Positions 1 through 14,400 of a DNA stretch of 64,000 nt are shown here, piece after piece. Every line of letters begins with the position of its first letter. Positions within the stretch are counted from its first letter, which is position 1. The position numbers were made by a program, and so were the translations under genes. Source of the stretch: Doris montereyensis (taxonomy: Eukaryota > Mollusca > Gastropoda > Nudibranchia > Dorididae); NCBI GenBank assembly GCA_037039925.1, contig JAXRKP010000284.1:33501-97500 (forward strand). The letters run 5' to 3'. Under the pieces are notes generated by a model, which ran no database searches, was not told the DNA's origin, and saw nothing but the letters and a program-made list of their open reading frames with translations.

Positions 1-300
1 GCAAGCATGTGATATATCCTTGTCTAACACGAGTGACAGACGGAGTCAGTCTTTGATACCAAGATTATGCTAGTAGGTATGAATGATACGATTCCAACTT
101 TTTAATTATAAAGCTCGATTAAAGTGATGCTTTAGGTGGGAGAAAATTCCGCTCGAGGAAAAGGAAACAATGAAATTTTCGTTTAAAAAAACATCCTTAA
201 ATGAGAACGATCTGGGATCATTTAGAACACACAAGCAAAACATGGTGCCTGTTAGACAACAGAGCCGTTGATGCAAAAAGGAACGATCAACTCACGGGTT
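1..300. other. ATP6V1A intron, nothing recognised
   Basis: This AT-rich stretch lies left of the first visible ATP6V1A exon, so it is probably intron. No exon or repeat was recognised. Confidence 0.4.
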
Positions 301-301
301 A

Positions 302-347
<46 letters not shown>

Positions 348-475
348 GGGGTGAGATACAAAACCATTTTTACATATTGTGAGTTATTTCACCATCTCAG
401 ACTTTGAAATGAAGAGTCTTCAGATGATGAAATCATTTTGTACAAGACTGACTATTATATCAAATTTATGATTTG
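301..475 (+). repeat. (TA)n tract plus half of a MITE (family 2)
   Basis: A run of about 20 TA units is followed by GAGGGGGTGAGATACAAAACC. The next ~130 bp match, in inverted orientation, the right half of the element at 16102-16372 (shared words include gaagagtcttc and accatctc). Confidence 0.5.
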
Positions 476-620
476 AAGCAGGTTTTACTCCCAAGCTAGT
501 GCTTGTACCCATTTTGCACCTGGGTCGAGTTAAAGTATCTTTCCCAAGGAACACAATGTTTGGCTTGGCCTTTTAAAGATTTGAACTTGGGACCTCATGA
601 TCCCGTCGGCCACCGACACC
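476..620 (-). mobile_element. tRNA-derived SINE family S1, partial
   Basis: It reads on the - strand. It holds the shared S1 words ccaagctagtgcttgtaccc, gcacctgggtcgag and tttcccaaggaacacaa, then the tRNA-like head with gggacctcatgatcc. The head is degraded and the 3' third is absent. Confidence 0.65.
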
Positions 621-633
621 TTTATGGGTCAAA

Positions 634-885
634 GGGTTGAGATTAAAAAAGAAAAAGATGATGTAACAGTTGTTGAGATTAAAAAGAAAAAGATGATGTA
701 ACAGTTGTTGAGATTAAAAGAAAAAGATGATGTAACAGTTGTTGAGATTAAAAAGAAAAAGATGATGTAACAGTTGTTGAGATTAAAAAAGAAAAAAGAT
801 GATGTAACAGTTGTTGAGATTAAAAAGAAAAAGATGATGTAACAGTTGTTGAGATTAAAAGAAAAAGATGATGTAACAGTTGTTA
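634..885 (+). repeat. 35-bp minisatellite, about 7 copies
   Basis: The unit is gagattaaaaagaaaaag followed by atgatgtaacagttgtt, repeated head to tail with 1-2 bp length changes in the A runs. It lies in an ATP6V1A intron. The 104-codon open frame on the - strand is only the repeat translated. Confidence 0.9.
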
Positions 886-929
886 ATTCACAAGTAAGTC
901 TGAAAATTGTGAAGTGGATGAACTGAGGC

Positions 930-1270
930 GATGAAGCTGTCAAACCATAGTGCTGTGAGCTGGTAATGACGACGCCACTGGTTCAAGCCCCAAAGGCTGG
1001 CACAGGTGGGGGTTTTCTCTCTCACTCTCACACAACGTTGTACTCTTAGGAAAAGGTACTTCGCTCTGTTTTCCTCACTTAACTCATGTACGAATGAGTA
1101 CCCAGCTACAGGCTAGAATTAAGTATTAGTACGAAAAGCTTAACAAGCTTGTGCACTGTATGCTTCCCAGGAGTTCAGAAGGACTTTGAACGAAATGGCC
1201 TGCTGGGGGATAAATGATGTGCAGTCTGTGAGCTTGCACTGGGTGGGACGGGGATTCAGACTATGAATCA
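930..1270 (+). mobile_element. Possible tRNA-like SINE of another family
   Basis: It contains an RNA polymerase III B-box-like word, ggttcaagcccc at 981, preceded by a tRNA-like stretch with agctggtaatgacg. The non-tRNA body that follows has no second full copy in the window, so this is tentative. Confidence 0.4.
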
Positions 1271-1412
1271 ATCTTTGTCTTTGTAAACAAGTAATAGCAA
1301 GTTCTTAAGTCGATGACTTTATTTTTTTTAAAAACCCCACCACTGATGAATTTGCATGTGGTTGTTATGGTAATGCATTAACACGTCGAGTTAAAACGAT
1401 AACAGTGACTAA

Positions 1413-3550
<2,138 letters not shown>

Positions 3551-6500
3551 TCTCATTGGCTGTTTAGTTGGGTTTTTTTTTTACGCTAGTCATGTCCACC
3601 TATCAAATTCATTTCGAGTTTGTCGTCTTCTGGAGTTCACAAAGAAAACTTAGATGCCATACAAAAATGTTAGAGGGTGAAAATTGAGCTGTTTAAAAAA
3701 AAAAAAATTATTATTCCTATAAATATATATATTTATTTTGTTGCTAACTTATTGATTCTTTGTAATTGTCACTTTTTTGAAAATTAATATTTGTGTAGCT
3801 TTATTGTAAGGAGCAAGTTGTTTTTTTTATCCAAAGAAAATGCCGATTTGAATTATAGAAGTGGAATGAAATTTTACCGTATTTGCACTGTGTCAAAATG
3901 TGACGAAAAAGGAAGCAAATGTGACCTGATGCTGATAGATAAAACAGGTCTAAATTTACTTCCTTTTTAAAAATTTTTTTTTTAAAATTTCACTTAACCA
4001 AAATCGATGAGCTTTTGTCACTTGTACTTTATTGGTGTTTTTTAAAAAAAGTACTCCAGTCCTTGTTGGATAAAATTAATCGGTTACTGTACTTCTGAAA
4101 CGGAATGTTTTTGATCGTCATTTAAGAAAAGTTAAATCCATTGTGTGATATTAAGTGTAAGAAAATAATAAATTTATATAGGTAAAGTGTAAGAACAAAT
4201 TCATTTAGTGACAAGTAAAAAAACCAACATATATATATATATATATACACACATACACACACACACACGTACGTTGTTTAGACTTTGCAGACACATGTAC
4301 CCGTTTTTTCTAACCGCGGACAGTTGATTTTCTTTCAGGGTTGCATTTTATGTGAATGTCCATGTCATACACCATACAGCGCTGGCATAGAACTTCCATC
4401 TGTGGACGGCGGACATTTCTGGCTGTTAATAACGTGTTTCCACGTTCAGCCCTGGATGGTTTGTGTTTTCCGCACTTTCCACTTTGGGATTGTTACATTC
4501 CACCCACCCACCAATCGGTAGCCAGAGCTCCTTTGCCGTCGTTGTCATCATCACTGTTGTCTCACTCAGATTTTTTAAATTTCCACATTCTGTCTGCAAA
4601 TACTCTGCTGCGCTCGGCAGGGGTGCAATCATGTGAATATGTCAGATTAAGTTTGGGTGGTGCGTCTATTTCATCGCCATTTTCCGTCAGTGGAATTTTA
4701 AAAAATTACTGTGGGTAAAAAAAGAAGGAAATGGTGATTCATGGTTTATTCAACACTCGCTCAATAATTTTGTGTAGAAGTAGAAGGTTGACGTAATTTC
4801 AATTTTACAGCATAAAATTAAATTTTTAAAAAATTATTTAACTCATTAATCAGTTGTTTTCTTTTTTAATATGCTTAAAAGCACAGGGTCTGGTGATATG
4901 AACTCGTTCATATCGTAAATGCACTTTCTTTCAAGCCATGCCATTGATTTTTTGCTTCTTGGGATTGAACTTATGCATAAAATAGCAAAAAGAGTACTAC
5001 CTGCTAGTTTAGTAGTTGAAATGGTTCACCGCTTATCCTCTCTGAAATATCATTAATTCAGTGAAGTTACTGTTGGTAAGCTGACGTTGTTACTACCTGC
5101 TAGTTTAGTAGTTGAAATGGTTCAGGCGCTTATCCTCTCTGAAATATCATTAATTCAGTGAAGTTACTGTTGGTAAGCTGACGTTGTTACTACCTGCTAG
5201 TTTAGTAGTTGAAATGGTTCAGCGCTTATCCTCTGAAATATCATTAATTCAGTGAAGTTACTGTTGGTACGCTGACGTTGTTACTACTGCTAGTTTAGTA
5301 GTTGAAATGGTTCAGCGCTTATCCTCTCTGAAATATCATTAATTCAGTGAAGTTACTGTTGGTACGCTGACGTTACTGTTGGTATCCTCTGAAATATCAT
5401 TAATTCAGTGAAGTTACTGTTAATGCGTTGCAAAATGTCAATAATTAATTTGTTCATACGTTATTTTATAGAACAGGCTTATCGTGGAAAGATTGGCTGA
5501 TCATTTTGGCGGTCATGAATATGTTACCAGTTGCGTCATTTTTACAATGTGAACTTGAGGGAAAAGGGTCAGGGGTAGGTCGTAGGCGTTTGCTGTGTGG
5601 TGGATTTTGAAGAGAAAAATAAAAAAGAGGGAACTTTGTTGGTAAGCGTCTTGACGATCCATCTTGAATATTGTGCGACTTGCAATGTAAATACTTTTTT
5701 CTCTCCTTTTTTTAACCTACATTGTGATATATGGTATAACTTAAATCATACGTGTATGTATGTGCATATATAATTATAATAGAGAAATATTATGGGGCGT
5801 TATCACCGTAGCTATTGTCATTATAAACTCTACTATAATCACACGATGTTAGCCAGAATCTTTCTTCACTCTGTTTGTTTGTTTGTCTGTCTGTTTTGTT
5901 GTCTTAAACTACCTATAGCTTTGACACTAGCTTAATGTTGTTGGTTTATGTGTAACGTTAGTTTAACCATGAAGTGTGTATGTCTTTTTGTAAAAAAGTT
6001 CATAGTAGCCTACCAAGTGCCCTGTTGACCCTCAGACTAATTAATCGCCTCAGCCTATGGCATTTCTGAGAATGTTCAAATTTCATGTCTTGTCCTTTGA
6101 ACATTTTGATTGCGCTTGCTACACACAACTGATCCCCCCAACACACTCGCACACTTTTCCTTCTATTTTTATTGTGGATGGCTGGCAGAATCTGCGGGTA
6201 GATCAGCTTCCTTCTTTCCGTCGATGAAGAACTGGTAAATTCAAATGAAAACACATGTATGTACAGGACACACACCCACACTAGATCCTCTTCAATCGCA
6301 ATTAAACTTTCTCCCAAGATTTGTAATGAAATGGGGGGGTGTATGACGAACAGTAGGTGAGCCACATTTGTGTGGGGATACGGCCATACAAATCAATCCA
6401 TATTTTTATCATTTAGCGTGTATCATGTTTGAATAGAGGAGCGAGTGAGTCCATGGCTATTTTGTACAGTCATGAGTGCTGGGACATATACGCTTTTTCC

Positions 6501-7490
6501 CGTCTCTTCTCGTTGGGTTCATGGTACTGTTTGTTTTTAAAAACAAAACAAACCTGTGTAAATCATCACGCTGTTGTTGAAGGCTCAGAGCGACGGAACT
6601 AATTGCTAAATATAGATTTAGCATGGACGTTTTATGGTGTATCATCGTTGAATGCTTCCTATATGTGAATGAGTGTGAGTATGTGTGTTTGTGGCATACT
6701 GTTGTCGTATTTTTAAAAAATTCTGTTTCTTAACATGTGCCAACGTACAATGACGTATCCTGTTTCATACATCTTTGTATATGTGGGTTAACAGCTTTAT
6801 AGACGCATAATGTTATTTTAATCTTACAAGCGTACTACCATCATTATCAAAATACATCTTTGTTTTTCCCCTACATTTTGTCGCTTAATATGCATACACA
6901 CATATATAAATATATATTATAAATCAGAAACTATTATTTAATACAACTCATTATCATTTTTCATCATCGTCATCATTGAATTTTGACCAATTATTGTGTG
7001 TGACTGGATATGATTTTGTCTTTAATAATTAGCGTTACTACTATTTTCAATGTCATCTTATAGATGTGGATGTGCAGTTGTTGGTGTTTCTGCACATGAA
7101 GACAGAGCGTCTTCTTGTTTTTATGTTTTTTTGTTTTTTTATTATTTCAGGATGTTTAATTTGAAATTTTTCTGGTTTGTTTTTAATGTTAGCTTAGGAA
7201 TGAAATCCTTGCATGAGAGACTCATTGATAATACTGTGAGAGTTTGATAGTAATAGGATCGAGCACACTGTCGATGTGTATGTGTGTCAGAGAAATAATA
7301 AAATTTGTGAACAGAGTATTGTAATGTGTTATATTTCATTTGTGTATTTCTGTTAATCAAATTATACTTCCTCTTGTATTTGTGTTCTGTTTATTTTGTA
7401 TTCATGTTATATTTCTTGTTTGTAATTATGTATCATTATTTGTGTTTATATGTCTGTTGTACATTTTGACGTATTAAAAATATTTAAGCC
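3551..7490 (+). other. ATP6V1A 3' UTR and intergenic DNA
   Basis: No coding exon is recognised. A candidate polyadenylation signal AATAAA sits at 4167-4172. Later AT-rich sequence could be a longer 3' UTR. A (TA)n/(CA)n tract lies at 4229-4268 and a minisatellite at 4995-5430. The short open frames here have no recognisable domain. Confidence 0.5.
4995..5430 (+). repeat. ~95-bp tandem repeat, about 4.5 copies
   Basis: The unit starts tactacctgctagtttagta and includes gaaatatcattaattcagtg and ggtaagctgacgttg. Copies start at about 4995, 5091, 5188 and 5282. The last is partial. Confidence 0.9.
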
Positions 7491-7554
7491 TTTCCTGCCT
7501 ACTGCGACATCAGCCTCCTGCGGCAACATCTAGATCTAGTGTGCATTACCTTGC

Positions 7555-9062
7555 TCCTTTGAGGACTTGGTAGTCCAGAGACAAGGTGTTGGCCACTCAA
7601 TTAAAAGGTTCAAGCCCCGTAATTTGTACAAAGCGAAATCTACCCCCAGGTCCAGGTAGGTGTTTCAACAGCTAGTCCCATAGGAGATGGAGATAGCAGA
7701 TGGAGATTGGAGATAGCAAATGGAGATTGGAGATGGCAGATGGAGAAAGCAGATGGAGACTGGAGATAGCAAATGGAGATTGGAGATAGCAGATGGAGAT
7801 TGGAGATAGCAGATGGAGATTGGAGATAGCAGATGGAGATTGGAGATAGCAGATGGAGATTGGAGATAGCAAATGGAGATTGGAGATAGCAGATGGAGAC
7901 TGGAGATAGCAAATGGAGATTGGAGATAGCAGATGGAGATTGGAGATAGCAGATGGAGATTGGAGATAGCAGATGGAGACTGGAGATAGCAAATGGAGAT
8001 AGGAGATGGCAGATGGAGATTGGAGATGGCAGATGGAGACTGGAGATAGCAAATGGAGATTGGAGATGGCAGATGGAGATTGGAGATGGCAGATGGAGAT
8101 GGCAGATGGAGATAGCAGATGGAGATTGGAGATGGCAGATGGAGATTGCAGATGGAGATAGCAGATGGAGATTGCAGATGGCAGATGGAGATGGCAGATG
8201 GAGATAGCAGATGGAGATGGAGATAGGAGATGGCAGATGGAGATTGGAGATGGCAGATGGAGATTGGAGATGGCAGATGCAGATGGAGATTGGAGATGGC
8301 AGATGGAGATGGCAGATGGAGATGGCAGATGGAGATTGGAGATGGAGATGGCAGATGGAGATGGCAGATGGAGATAGCAGATGGAGATGGAGATGACAGA
8401 TGGAGATGGCAGATGGAGATGGCAGATGGAGATGGCAGATGGAGATTGGAGATGACAGATGGAGAGATAGGCAGATGGAGATTGGAGATGGAGAGCAGAT
8501 GGAGATTGGAGATGGCAGATGGAGATGGCAGATGGAGATAGCAGATGGAGATGGCAAATGGAGATTGGAGACAGCAGATGGAGATAGCAGATGGAGATTG
8601 GAGATAGCAGATGGAGATTGGAGATAGGAGATGGAGATTGGAGATAGCAGATGGAGATGGCAGATGGAGATAGCAGATGGAGATGGCAGATGGAGATGGC
8701 AGATGGAGATAGCAGATGGAGAAAGGAGGTGGAGATAGCAGATGGAGATTGGAGATGGCAGATGGAGATTGGAGACGGCAGATGGAGATTGGAGATAGCA
8801 GATGGAGATGGAGATTGGAGATAGCAGATGGAGATGGCAGATGGAGATAGCAGATGGAGATGGAGATGGCAGATGGACAATAAAAGGTTTAGGTCCCATG
8901 TGCAGATCACAACACTGCATGAACTTTAAAGATCCCTTGACTGTTTATAGGGAAGTCAGGGCAAAAATAAAAAAATTCTACGAAAAAAAACCCCAAGATC
9001 ACCTTGGCTGTGGAGGATGTGTTATCAATCGATCAAATCAAATCAAATCAAATCAAATCAAA
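7555..9062 (+). mobile_element. tRNA-derived SINE family S2 containing a large internal minisatellite
   Basis: The left end is a tRNA-like head: tagtccagagacaaggtg, then ggttcaagcccc, a B-box-like word. The right end, 8875-9062, is the S2 body: aggtcccatgtgcagatcac, ttaaagatcccttgactg, cttggctgtgg and a terminal (AAATC)n tail. Between them lies a 1.2-kb array (7680-8878). Copies without the array are at 18355-18625 (- strand) and 40340-40720. Confidence 0.75.
7680..8878 (+). repeat. Minisatellite of GGAGAT-rich units, 1.2 kb
   Basis: It is built from agatggagat, tggagatagc and agatggcagatgg in varying order. Since the 6- and 18-bp units keep frame, open frames of over 400 codons exist on the - strand, but they encode only a short-period Ser/Pro/Ile/His/Leu repeat. 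No gene is called. Confidence 0.9.
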
Positions 9063-9179
9063 CTTTTTTGCTCCATTTGTACCTCCGTAACACAAATATA
9101 AACTAGTTGTCTTATTGCATTCCAGTAAACTCATTCGATTAAACACCTCACTCAAACTCAAACAATTTGTACATGTACG

Positions 9180-9356
9180 AAAGACTTATTGAACATCATC
9201 ACTTTTGTCAAGTGTATATTATATTATTAGTATTTATATATATATATATATGTATAGATATAAAGGCATTTAAAGAGGTATGAAAAAACCCATAAACGTT
9301 AACACTTCACTCCCACATTAAATTCGCACAATCTTTATATTCATATTACATTATTA

Positions 9357-9453
<97 letters not shown>

Positions 9454-9560
9454 GGCATTTAAAGAGGTAGGAAAACCCATAAACGTTAAACACTTCAATC
9501 TGCACTAAATTCACACAATCTTTATATTCATATTAAATTATCATCGTCTCATTTCAACAC
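9180..9560 (+). repeat. Tandem duplication of ~190 bp split by (TA)n
   Basis: Both copies contain aaaggcatttaaagaggta, cccataaacgttaa and cacaatctttatattcatat. The second copy carries a (TA)n expansion at about 9367-9446. Confidence 0.8.
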
Positions 9561-9599
9561 ATTTCCTAAGACTTATGATGTAAATAAACAGTACACATC

Positions 9600-9960
9600 A
9601 TCTAGAGTATGTCTGACTAATATAGTAAAAGTATTATTAATAATAGTACTAATATGGACTAATAATAACAACAATAAGATAATAATAATAATGACATATT
9701 ATTAACTATTAACATTAACACTAATTAATGATAATAACAACAACTGTAACATTGCTTATTATTTAAACAACATTAACAGTAATGCAGACAATAATATTAA
9801 TAATATCAACAATAGTAATAACAACATAAATGAGAACATTAATAATAATCACCCATACAATAATATAGTAGTAATAATACTAATAACAAAAACAATATTA
9901 TTGATATCCCTAATAATACACATACTTATAGGACCAATACCAAAAAAAGAAGAAGATATT
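9600..9960. repeat. (AAT/AAC)-rich low-complexity DNA
   Basis: Irregular runs of aataataat, aacaac and attaata words without a fixed period. No gene or promoter is seen. Confidence 0.7.
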
Positions 9961-10318
9961 GTGTGTAAAGCTAAGCAGAAAAACCTTTGACTATTATTAG
10001 TACGGTATTACTATTAGTACTACCAGTAGCAGTCTAAATCTAAATCTAAGAGAACATCATGCCCCTTGGAAGATTGAAAAATGGCGCTGGAAGGAAGGAA
10101 GGTACACTGTGGTACTGGTAGTAACCGAATAGTAAACGGTAACGCACGGGAAAGGTTTTACGGTACTTTGCTTTATATTTAAGAAGACAACGGGCATCGT
10201 ACAACACCACCGCTGCCATTATAACTATAACCGTAGCGAATCTTACTCTAAAATGTGTACGATGTTTTGGTGTTGGCAAAACCAACAATGACCGGTCGGT
10301 CGAGTTGAATAAGAATAA

Positions 10319-10624
10319 AAGTTCCTTCAAGGCCCTTAAGGCCTATAGAGCCTGAGCTTATCCTGGTTTCTATAGTATAGCGTGAAGCTAAACAAGTGAT
10401 AACAATCACCTCCTAGACAGGACACTGCCTGTCGAAGGATTTGACTTCCAAGCTGGTGCTTGTACTTGTACCCATATGCACCTGGGTTGAGTGGGGAAAA
10501 AGTGTGTTGTTCAAGTGTCTTTCCCAAGGAACACAACTTGGGACCTTGCTTTGCTAGGATTCAGGTTCGGGACCTCATTATTGTCCCCAGTCCGGCAGCC
10601 TAACTGCTCGGCCATCGACGACAC
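10319..10624 (-). mobile_element. tRNA-derived SINE family S1 with target-site duplication
   Basis: A 306-bp element on the - strand flanked by a perfect 14-bp direct repeat, ttgaataagaataa, at 10305-10318 and 10625-10638. This fixes both ends. The 5' head (right end) reads on the - strand through gttaggctgccgg and a B-box-like cgaacctgaatcc region; the 3' end (left) is ccttgaaggaac. This is the best-bounded S1 copy. Confidence 0.85.
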
Positions 10625-10725
10625 TTGAATAAGAATAAGATTCACTGTTAATGGCTAAGCTAGATGATGTGTAGACACTTGAATAAGAATAAGATTCACT
10701 GTTAATGGCTAAGCTAGACAATGGG
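10621..10725 (+). repeat. 54-bp tandem duplication next to a SINE
   Basis: The unit acacttgaataagaataaga plus ttcactgttaatggctaagc occurs at 10621 and 10675. It includes the SINE's downstream target-site copy. Confidence 0.85.
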
Positions 10726-11239
10726 TAAATCGTAATGTTGGCTTGACCCACCCGGCAGTGTGTGGCAGGTGTAGAGAGAGAGTTTGTTAACACTAACTAA
10801 CTGCTACTGCTGTACTATAAATAGCAAGCGCATGATACGTCGTCTGGGTATAAATAGCTTTAGCTACCACGATAAGTAGGCAAATATAACGTGTTGTTGC
10901 ATAGAGAGAAAAGACTGGCCAACTTTTGTAACATCAGCAACATTGTAATGTAAATGAAAACTGTCAGTGTCACCATAAATAAATAAATACCTCAAAACCC
11001 AAAGCAATTTGTGTTTCAAAGAACTTTGTGTCTTATTATATAAATCTTTAATCTTTAGTTCACTAATTTGATGATTTTGGCCGCATGATAGAAAGACACA
11101 TCAACCATCAAAAAGTAGATTTATAATATAAATAGTTAAATAGTTTATCTTTCCCGTATCATAACGACAATAATACATGCAAGAAAAAAAGAAGAAACAT
11201 TGGATGGTTTTCATAGTTATAATTTTGGCATCATCTATC
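10726..11239. other. Intergenic DNA, nothing recognised
   Basis: AT-rich sequence with no splice-supported exon and no repeat found elsewhere in the window. Confidence 0.4.
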
Positions 11240-11430
11240 TACACCGCTCAATCCAGGTGTAAATGGGGTTTAGCATCAGCTGGGGAGTTAAATCTCTGAC
11301 AGATTAGCGTCCTGTTCAGGAAGGGGGAGTAAAATTGTTAGCCGTTTAACTCAAATTCAAAGCTATAAGGAACCATGGACAAGCTCTGGCTTTATGGGCC
11401 ACAACGGCCTTGAGAGAAACTCTGACCCCC
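11240..11430 (+). mobile_element. S1-related SINE 3' part, diverged
   Basis: It keeps the S1 order gcgtcctgttcaggaagg, ctctggctttatgggccaca and acggccttgag, but differs strongly in between. It is probably an old copy or a sister family. Confidence 0.5.
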
Positions 11431-11799
11431 CCCCCCCAACAAACTAAACAAAAATAGAAATACAATTCAAGTGGTTTGCAAGTAAGTTATAATATCCAAG
11501 GGTTTGGCTTGTCAAGTTACAATTTTTTTTTAGTCGTTTGATTAAGATCTGAGCCTCCATATGCAAGCCGATTCACCGCCGTGGCGAGATTTTTAATTGA
11601 AGGCCGATCCCGCAAATACCGGTCAGGCCATTTCAATCTGTGCTTGAAGCCAGTGAAGTCGGTTTGAAAATTGCTCTCTTTTTGCAGTCGTTTTAGGATA
11701 TTGCGTTTACAACAAAAATTACACAGATCACTCAAAGGTAGTAAACACTTAAGATTTCATCATAAGATTAGTAAGATGTAAAGTTTCAACGTGTAAATT

Positions 11800-12270
11800 A
11801 AATTGAATTCTAGAATCTAATCCAGTCATCCACATTACTAGATCTACATTCGAAGACAGTGATACTAGAATCCATATGAATTATCATGGCTTTAAATCTA
11901 GTAGCTCTAGATCTATACTCTAGTAGATATAGATATCTAGACCTAATCGATAAAGCCTAGATCTAGATCTAGCTATACTAAATTCAATCGAGATAAAGAT
12001 TCTAGATCTAGATCTATATTTTATTATAAGACAGTCGAAGAGATCTAGAAGTAGGCTCTGCTTGAATAAGATACATCTAGATACATCTAGATCATCAAGT
12101 AGAGTTAGATCTTATCGTAAAGAAGCCTAGAAAATTATATTCACATGAAAACTTTTCTTGGGGTTTTGTTGGTGATTGAACAAAAGTTTTGTCAGTGTAA
12201 ACTAAAATATGTTTAAAGTTAAATTTCACACTAACTATATTCTAGATCTAGTACTGTCTAGATCTCACAT
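11800..12270. repeat. Cluster of TCTAGATCTAGA-type palindromes
   Basis: Repeated, irregularly spaced agatct and tctaga hexamers (for example cctagatctagatctagct near 11957). The same motif recurs at 13430-13445 and 13720-13815. No gene is seen. Confidence 0.6.
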
Positions 12271-12779
12271 ACACACTTTCTTGCAAGTTTGAGATGAAAA
12301 TCACCTAAGCTTGGATTGAGAGGGGAGGGGGGGTGTGGCTATGTGTCAGGGATGGTGAAAGATGTTAAAATCATGGAGACCTGACTGTGGAACTCCTTCC
12401 AAGAAGAAGATGACTAAAATTCGCATTCAGCCCAATCTGAACTTCAATTCTATGAAGTTGGATAAGATAGAGATTACTCAAAGAATTTATAAAAATTTTC
12501 ATGCTAATTCTCCTTTTCCCATCTTCTTTTTCTAATTTCAGCTCCAGTAACGTCTCGATGGGAAGGAAAACGCTCTTTTTTTTTTTTATGCATTAATTTT
12601 CATGAGTGGTCATTTCACAAACATTTTTAATACAGCCACATTGATAATAATGATTATTTTCAAATAAACTGAAACACAATGCTATTACTATGCGGGTTGC
12701 AAGCCCTATATCAACTATATTAATACTGCTGAGGGAAAATGATTTCATTTCTGATTTTGTGACCAGTTCTGACAGTCTT

Positions 12780-13720
12780 TTCTACTTTGTCTTTTTCTCC
12801 TTCATCTTTTTTCTTTCTTTTGCTTTAATGTGCTCTTTCTTAGTTTTCTTCCTTTCTTTTTCTTCTTCTTCTCCCTCATCTTCTCTTTCTTCCCCTTCTT
12901 TTTGTCTTCTTCTTATGCTTTTTTTTGTTTTCTTTATCTTCTTTTCTTCTTGCTTTTTCTTCTTCTGTCGTTTTCCTTTTCTCCTACTTCTTCTTCATCT
13001 TTCTTTTCTTCTCCCTTTTATCTTTTTTCTTCTTTAAGTGCCCTTTCTTAGTTTTCTTCTCTTTCTTATTATTCTTTTCCTCATCTTTTGTTTTATTTTT
13101 TATTTCTTTTCTTCCCTTCTCCTTTATCTTCTTTTGTTTCTGTTTTTCTTCCTCTTCTTCTTTCTCCTTCATGGTCGTTTTCTTCACCATTCTCTTCTTT
13201 TTTCTCTCCTTCCTCTTATGTTTTCTATTTTTTTCTTCTTCCCTTTTATTCTCTTTTTTCTCTCCATCTTTTTCTGCTTTCTTCTTCTTCCCTTTATTCT
13301 TATTGTTTTTTTCTTCTTTCTCTCCTTCATCTTTTTGTACTTCATTCTTTTTTTCTTCTTCTCCTTCCTCATCTCGATCTAATATTAATATTTTACTCTC
13401 TCTCTCTCTCTCTTCTTTAAGATCGTTTAGATCTAGAATTAAAATATAGATAGATTATTCTCCTTCATCTTTTGTTTTCTGTTTATTTATTTATTCTCCT
13501 TTTCTTACTTTTTTTTCCTCCTTGCTACTTCTTCTGTTTTTTTCCTGTTCTTTTACTTTTTTCTTCTTTTTCTCTTCATCTTCTTTTTTTCTATATTTTC
13601 TTCTTTTGCTTTCTTTTTCCCTTTATTCTATTATTTTTTTTTCTTCTTCTCCTTCATATTCTAATATTTTACATCTGTCTGTTTCTCTCTCTCTCTCTCT
13701 CTGAGATCGTGTGTGGGATT
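12780..13720 (+). repeat. Long pyrimidine-rich (CTT/TTTC) tract
   Basis: About 900 bp in which the + strand is almost only C and T, mostly cttctt and tttc words, with (CT)n runs near 13398 and 13686. The many Phe/Ser/Leu open frames are low-complexity artefacts. Confidence 0.9.
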
Positions 13721-14099
13721 TAGATCTAGACTAGAATTAGAATCTAGATCGATTAATCATCATACTGTGCAAACACTCTACAAGAAGTACAAGTCTTAGT
13801 CTAGATCTAGACATAGATAAGACACTGGAGCCTACTTAAAAGAAGGTGGCTTAGAATAAGACATCATACACTACACACTACACACCATACTGTAGTGTTA
13901 GGCCCACTAGTGACTAGGCCTTCGTAAGCGGTGTGTGTGTGTATACATCAATATTAGGCCCACTTCTATTATAATACTACAATACTGTATGCGCCAGCGA
14001 TCAGCACGACGGGCCATTGCGACGGGCGTGAGGTGGGCCATTCGGCCTTCAATTGACCAGACTGTGATTCGGTTAGCAGGCTTGTATAGTAAGGAGGCT

Positions 14100-14165
14100 T
14101 AGATTAAGATTCATCCCGTTCCACCATATGCAGTGATTTCAGGGTGAGTTGAGGAGGAAACAAGG
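14100..14165 (-). mobile_element. Dispersed repeat S3, 3' fragment
   Basis: On the - strand it carries the S3 core (compare caccctgagatcaccgcata at 52728). It abuts the LINE tail that follows. Confidence 0.45.
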
Positions 14166-14189
14166 CAAGTGATAAAGACGTGTGAAAGG

Positions 14190-14400
14190 GGGGGGGAAGT
14201 GAGACGGATGGTTTGGACACACCTTTAAAAAGCCACCAGAACGGCCTTAAAAGTGGAATCCACAAGGAAGAGAGGTCGAGGGAGACCAAAACCAACACGG
14301 AGGAGGTCAACCCTACAGGAAGCTGCCGCCGGCAGCTGGAGCCTTTCCTAAACCAGACAGAGATGGTGGCACACAGGACACAATTTGAGTCATGATAGTT
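14190..14400 (+). mobile_element. RTE-like LINE, 3' fragment
   Basis: The broken frames resemble the C-terminal end of RTE-type LINE proteins: a GHT..KPPE segment, then KWNPQG-like and RGRPK-like words. About 80% of the same sequence recurs at 15640-15850. Stops and shifts show it is dead. Confidence 0.6.

Noticed and set aside
4285..4718. Overlapping frames of 78 and 120 codons after ATP6V1A
   Set aside because: No domain, both strands open, and they lie in probable 3' UTR.
7640..8920. 412- and 426-codon open frames on the - strand rich in SPISICHLQ
   Set aside because: They are an in-frame reading of the GGAGAT minisatellite inside a SINE, open in several frames on both strands, with no non-repeat domain.
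12690..13723. Phe/Ser/Leu-rich frames resembling membrane proteins
   Set aside because: They are low-complexity pyrimidine DNA, with no conserved spacing and many overlapping frames.
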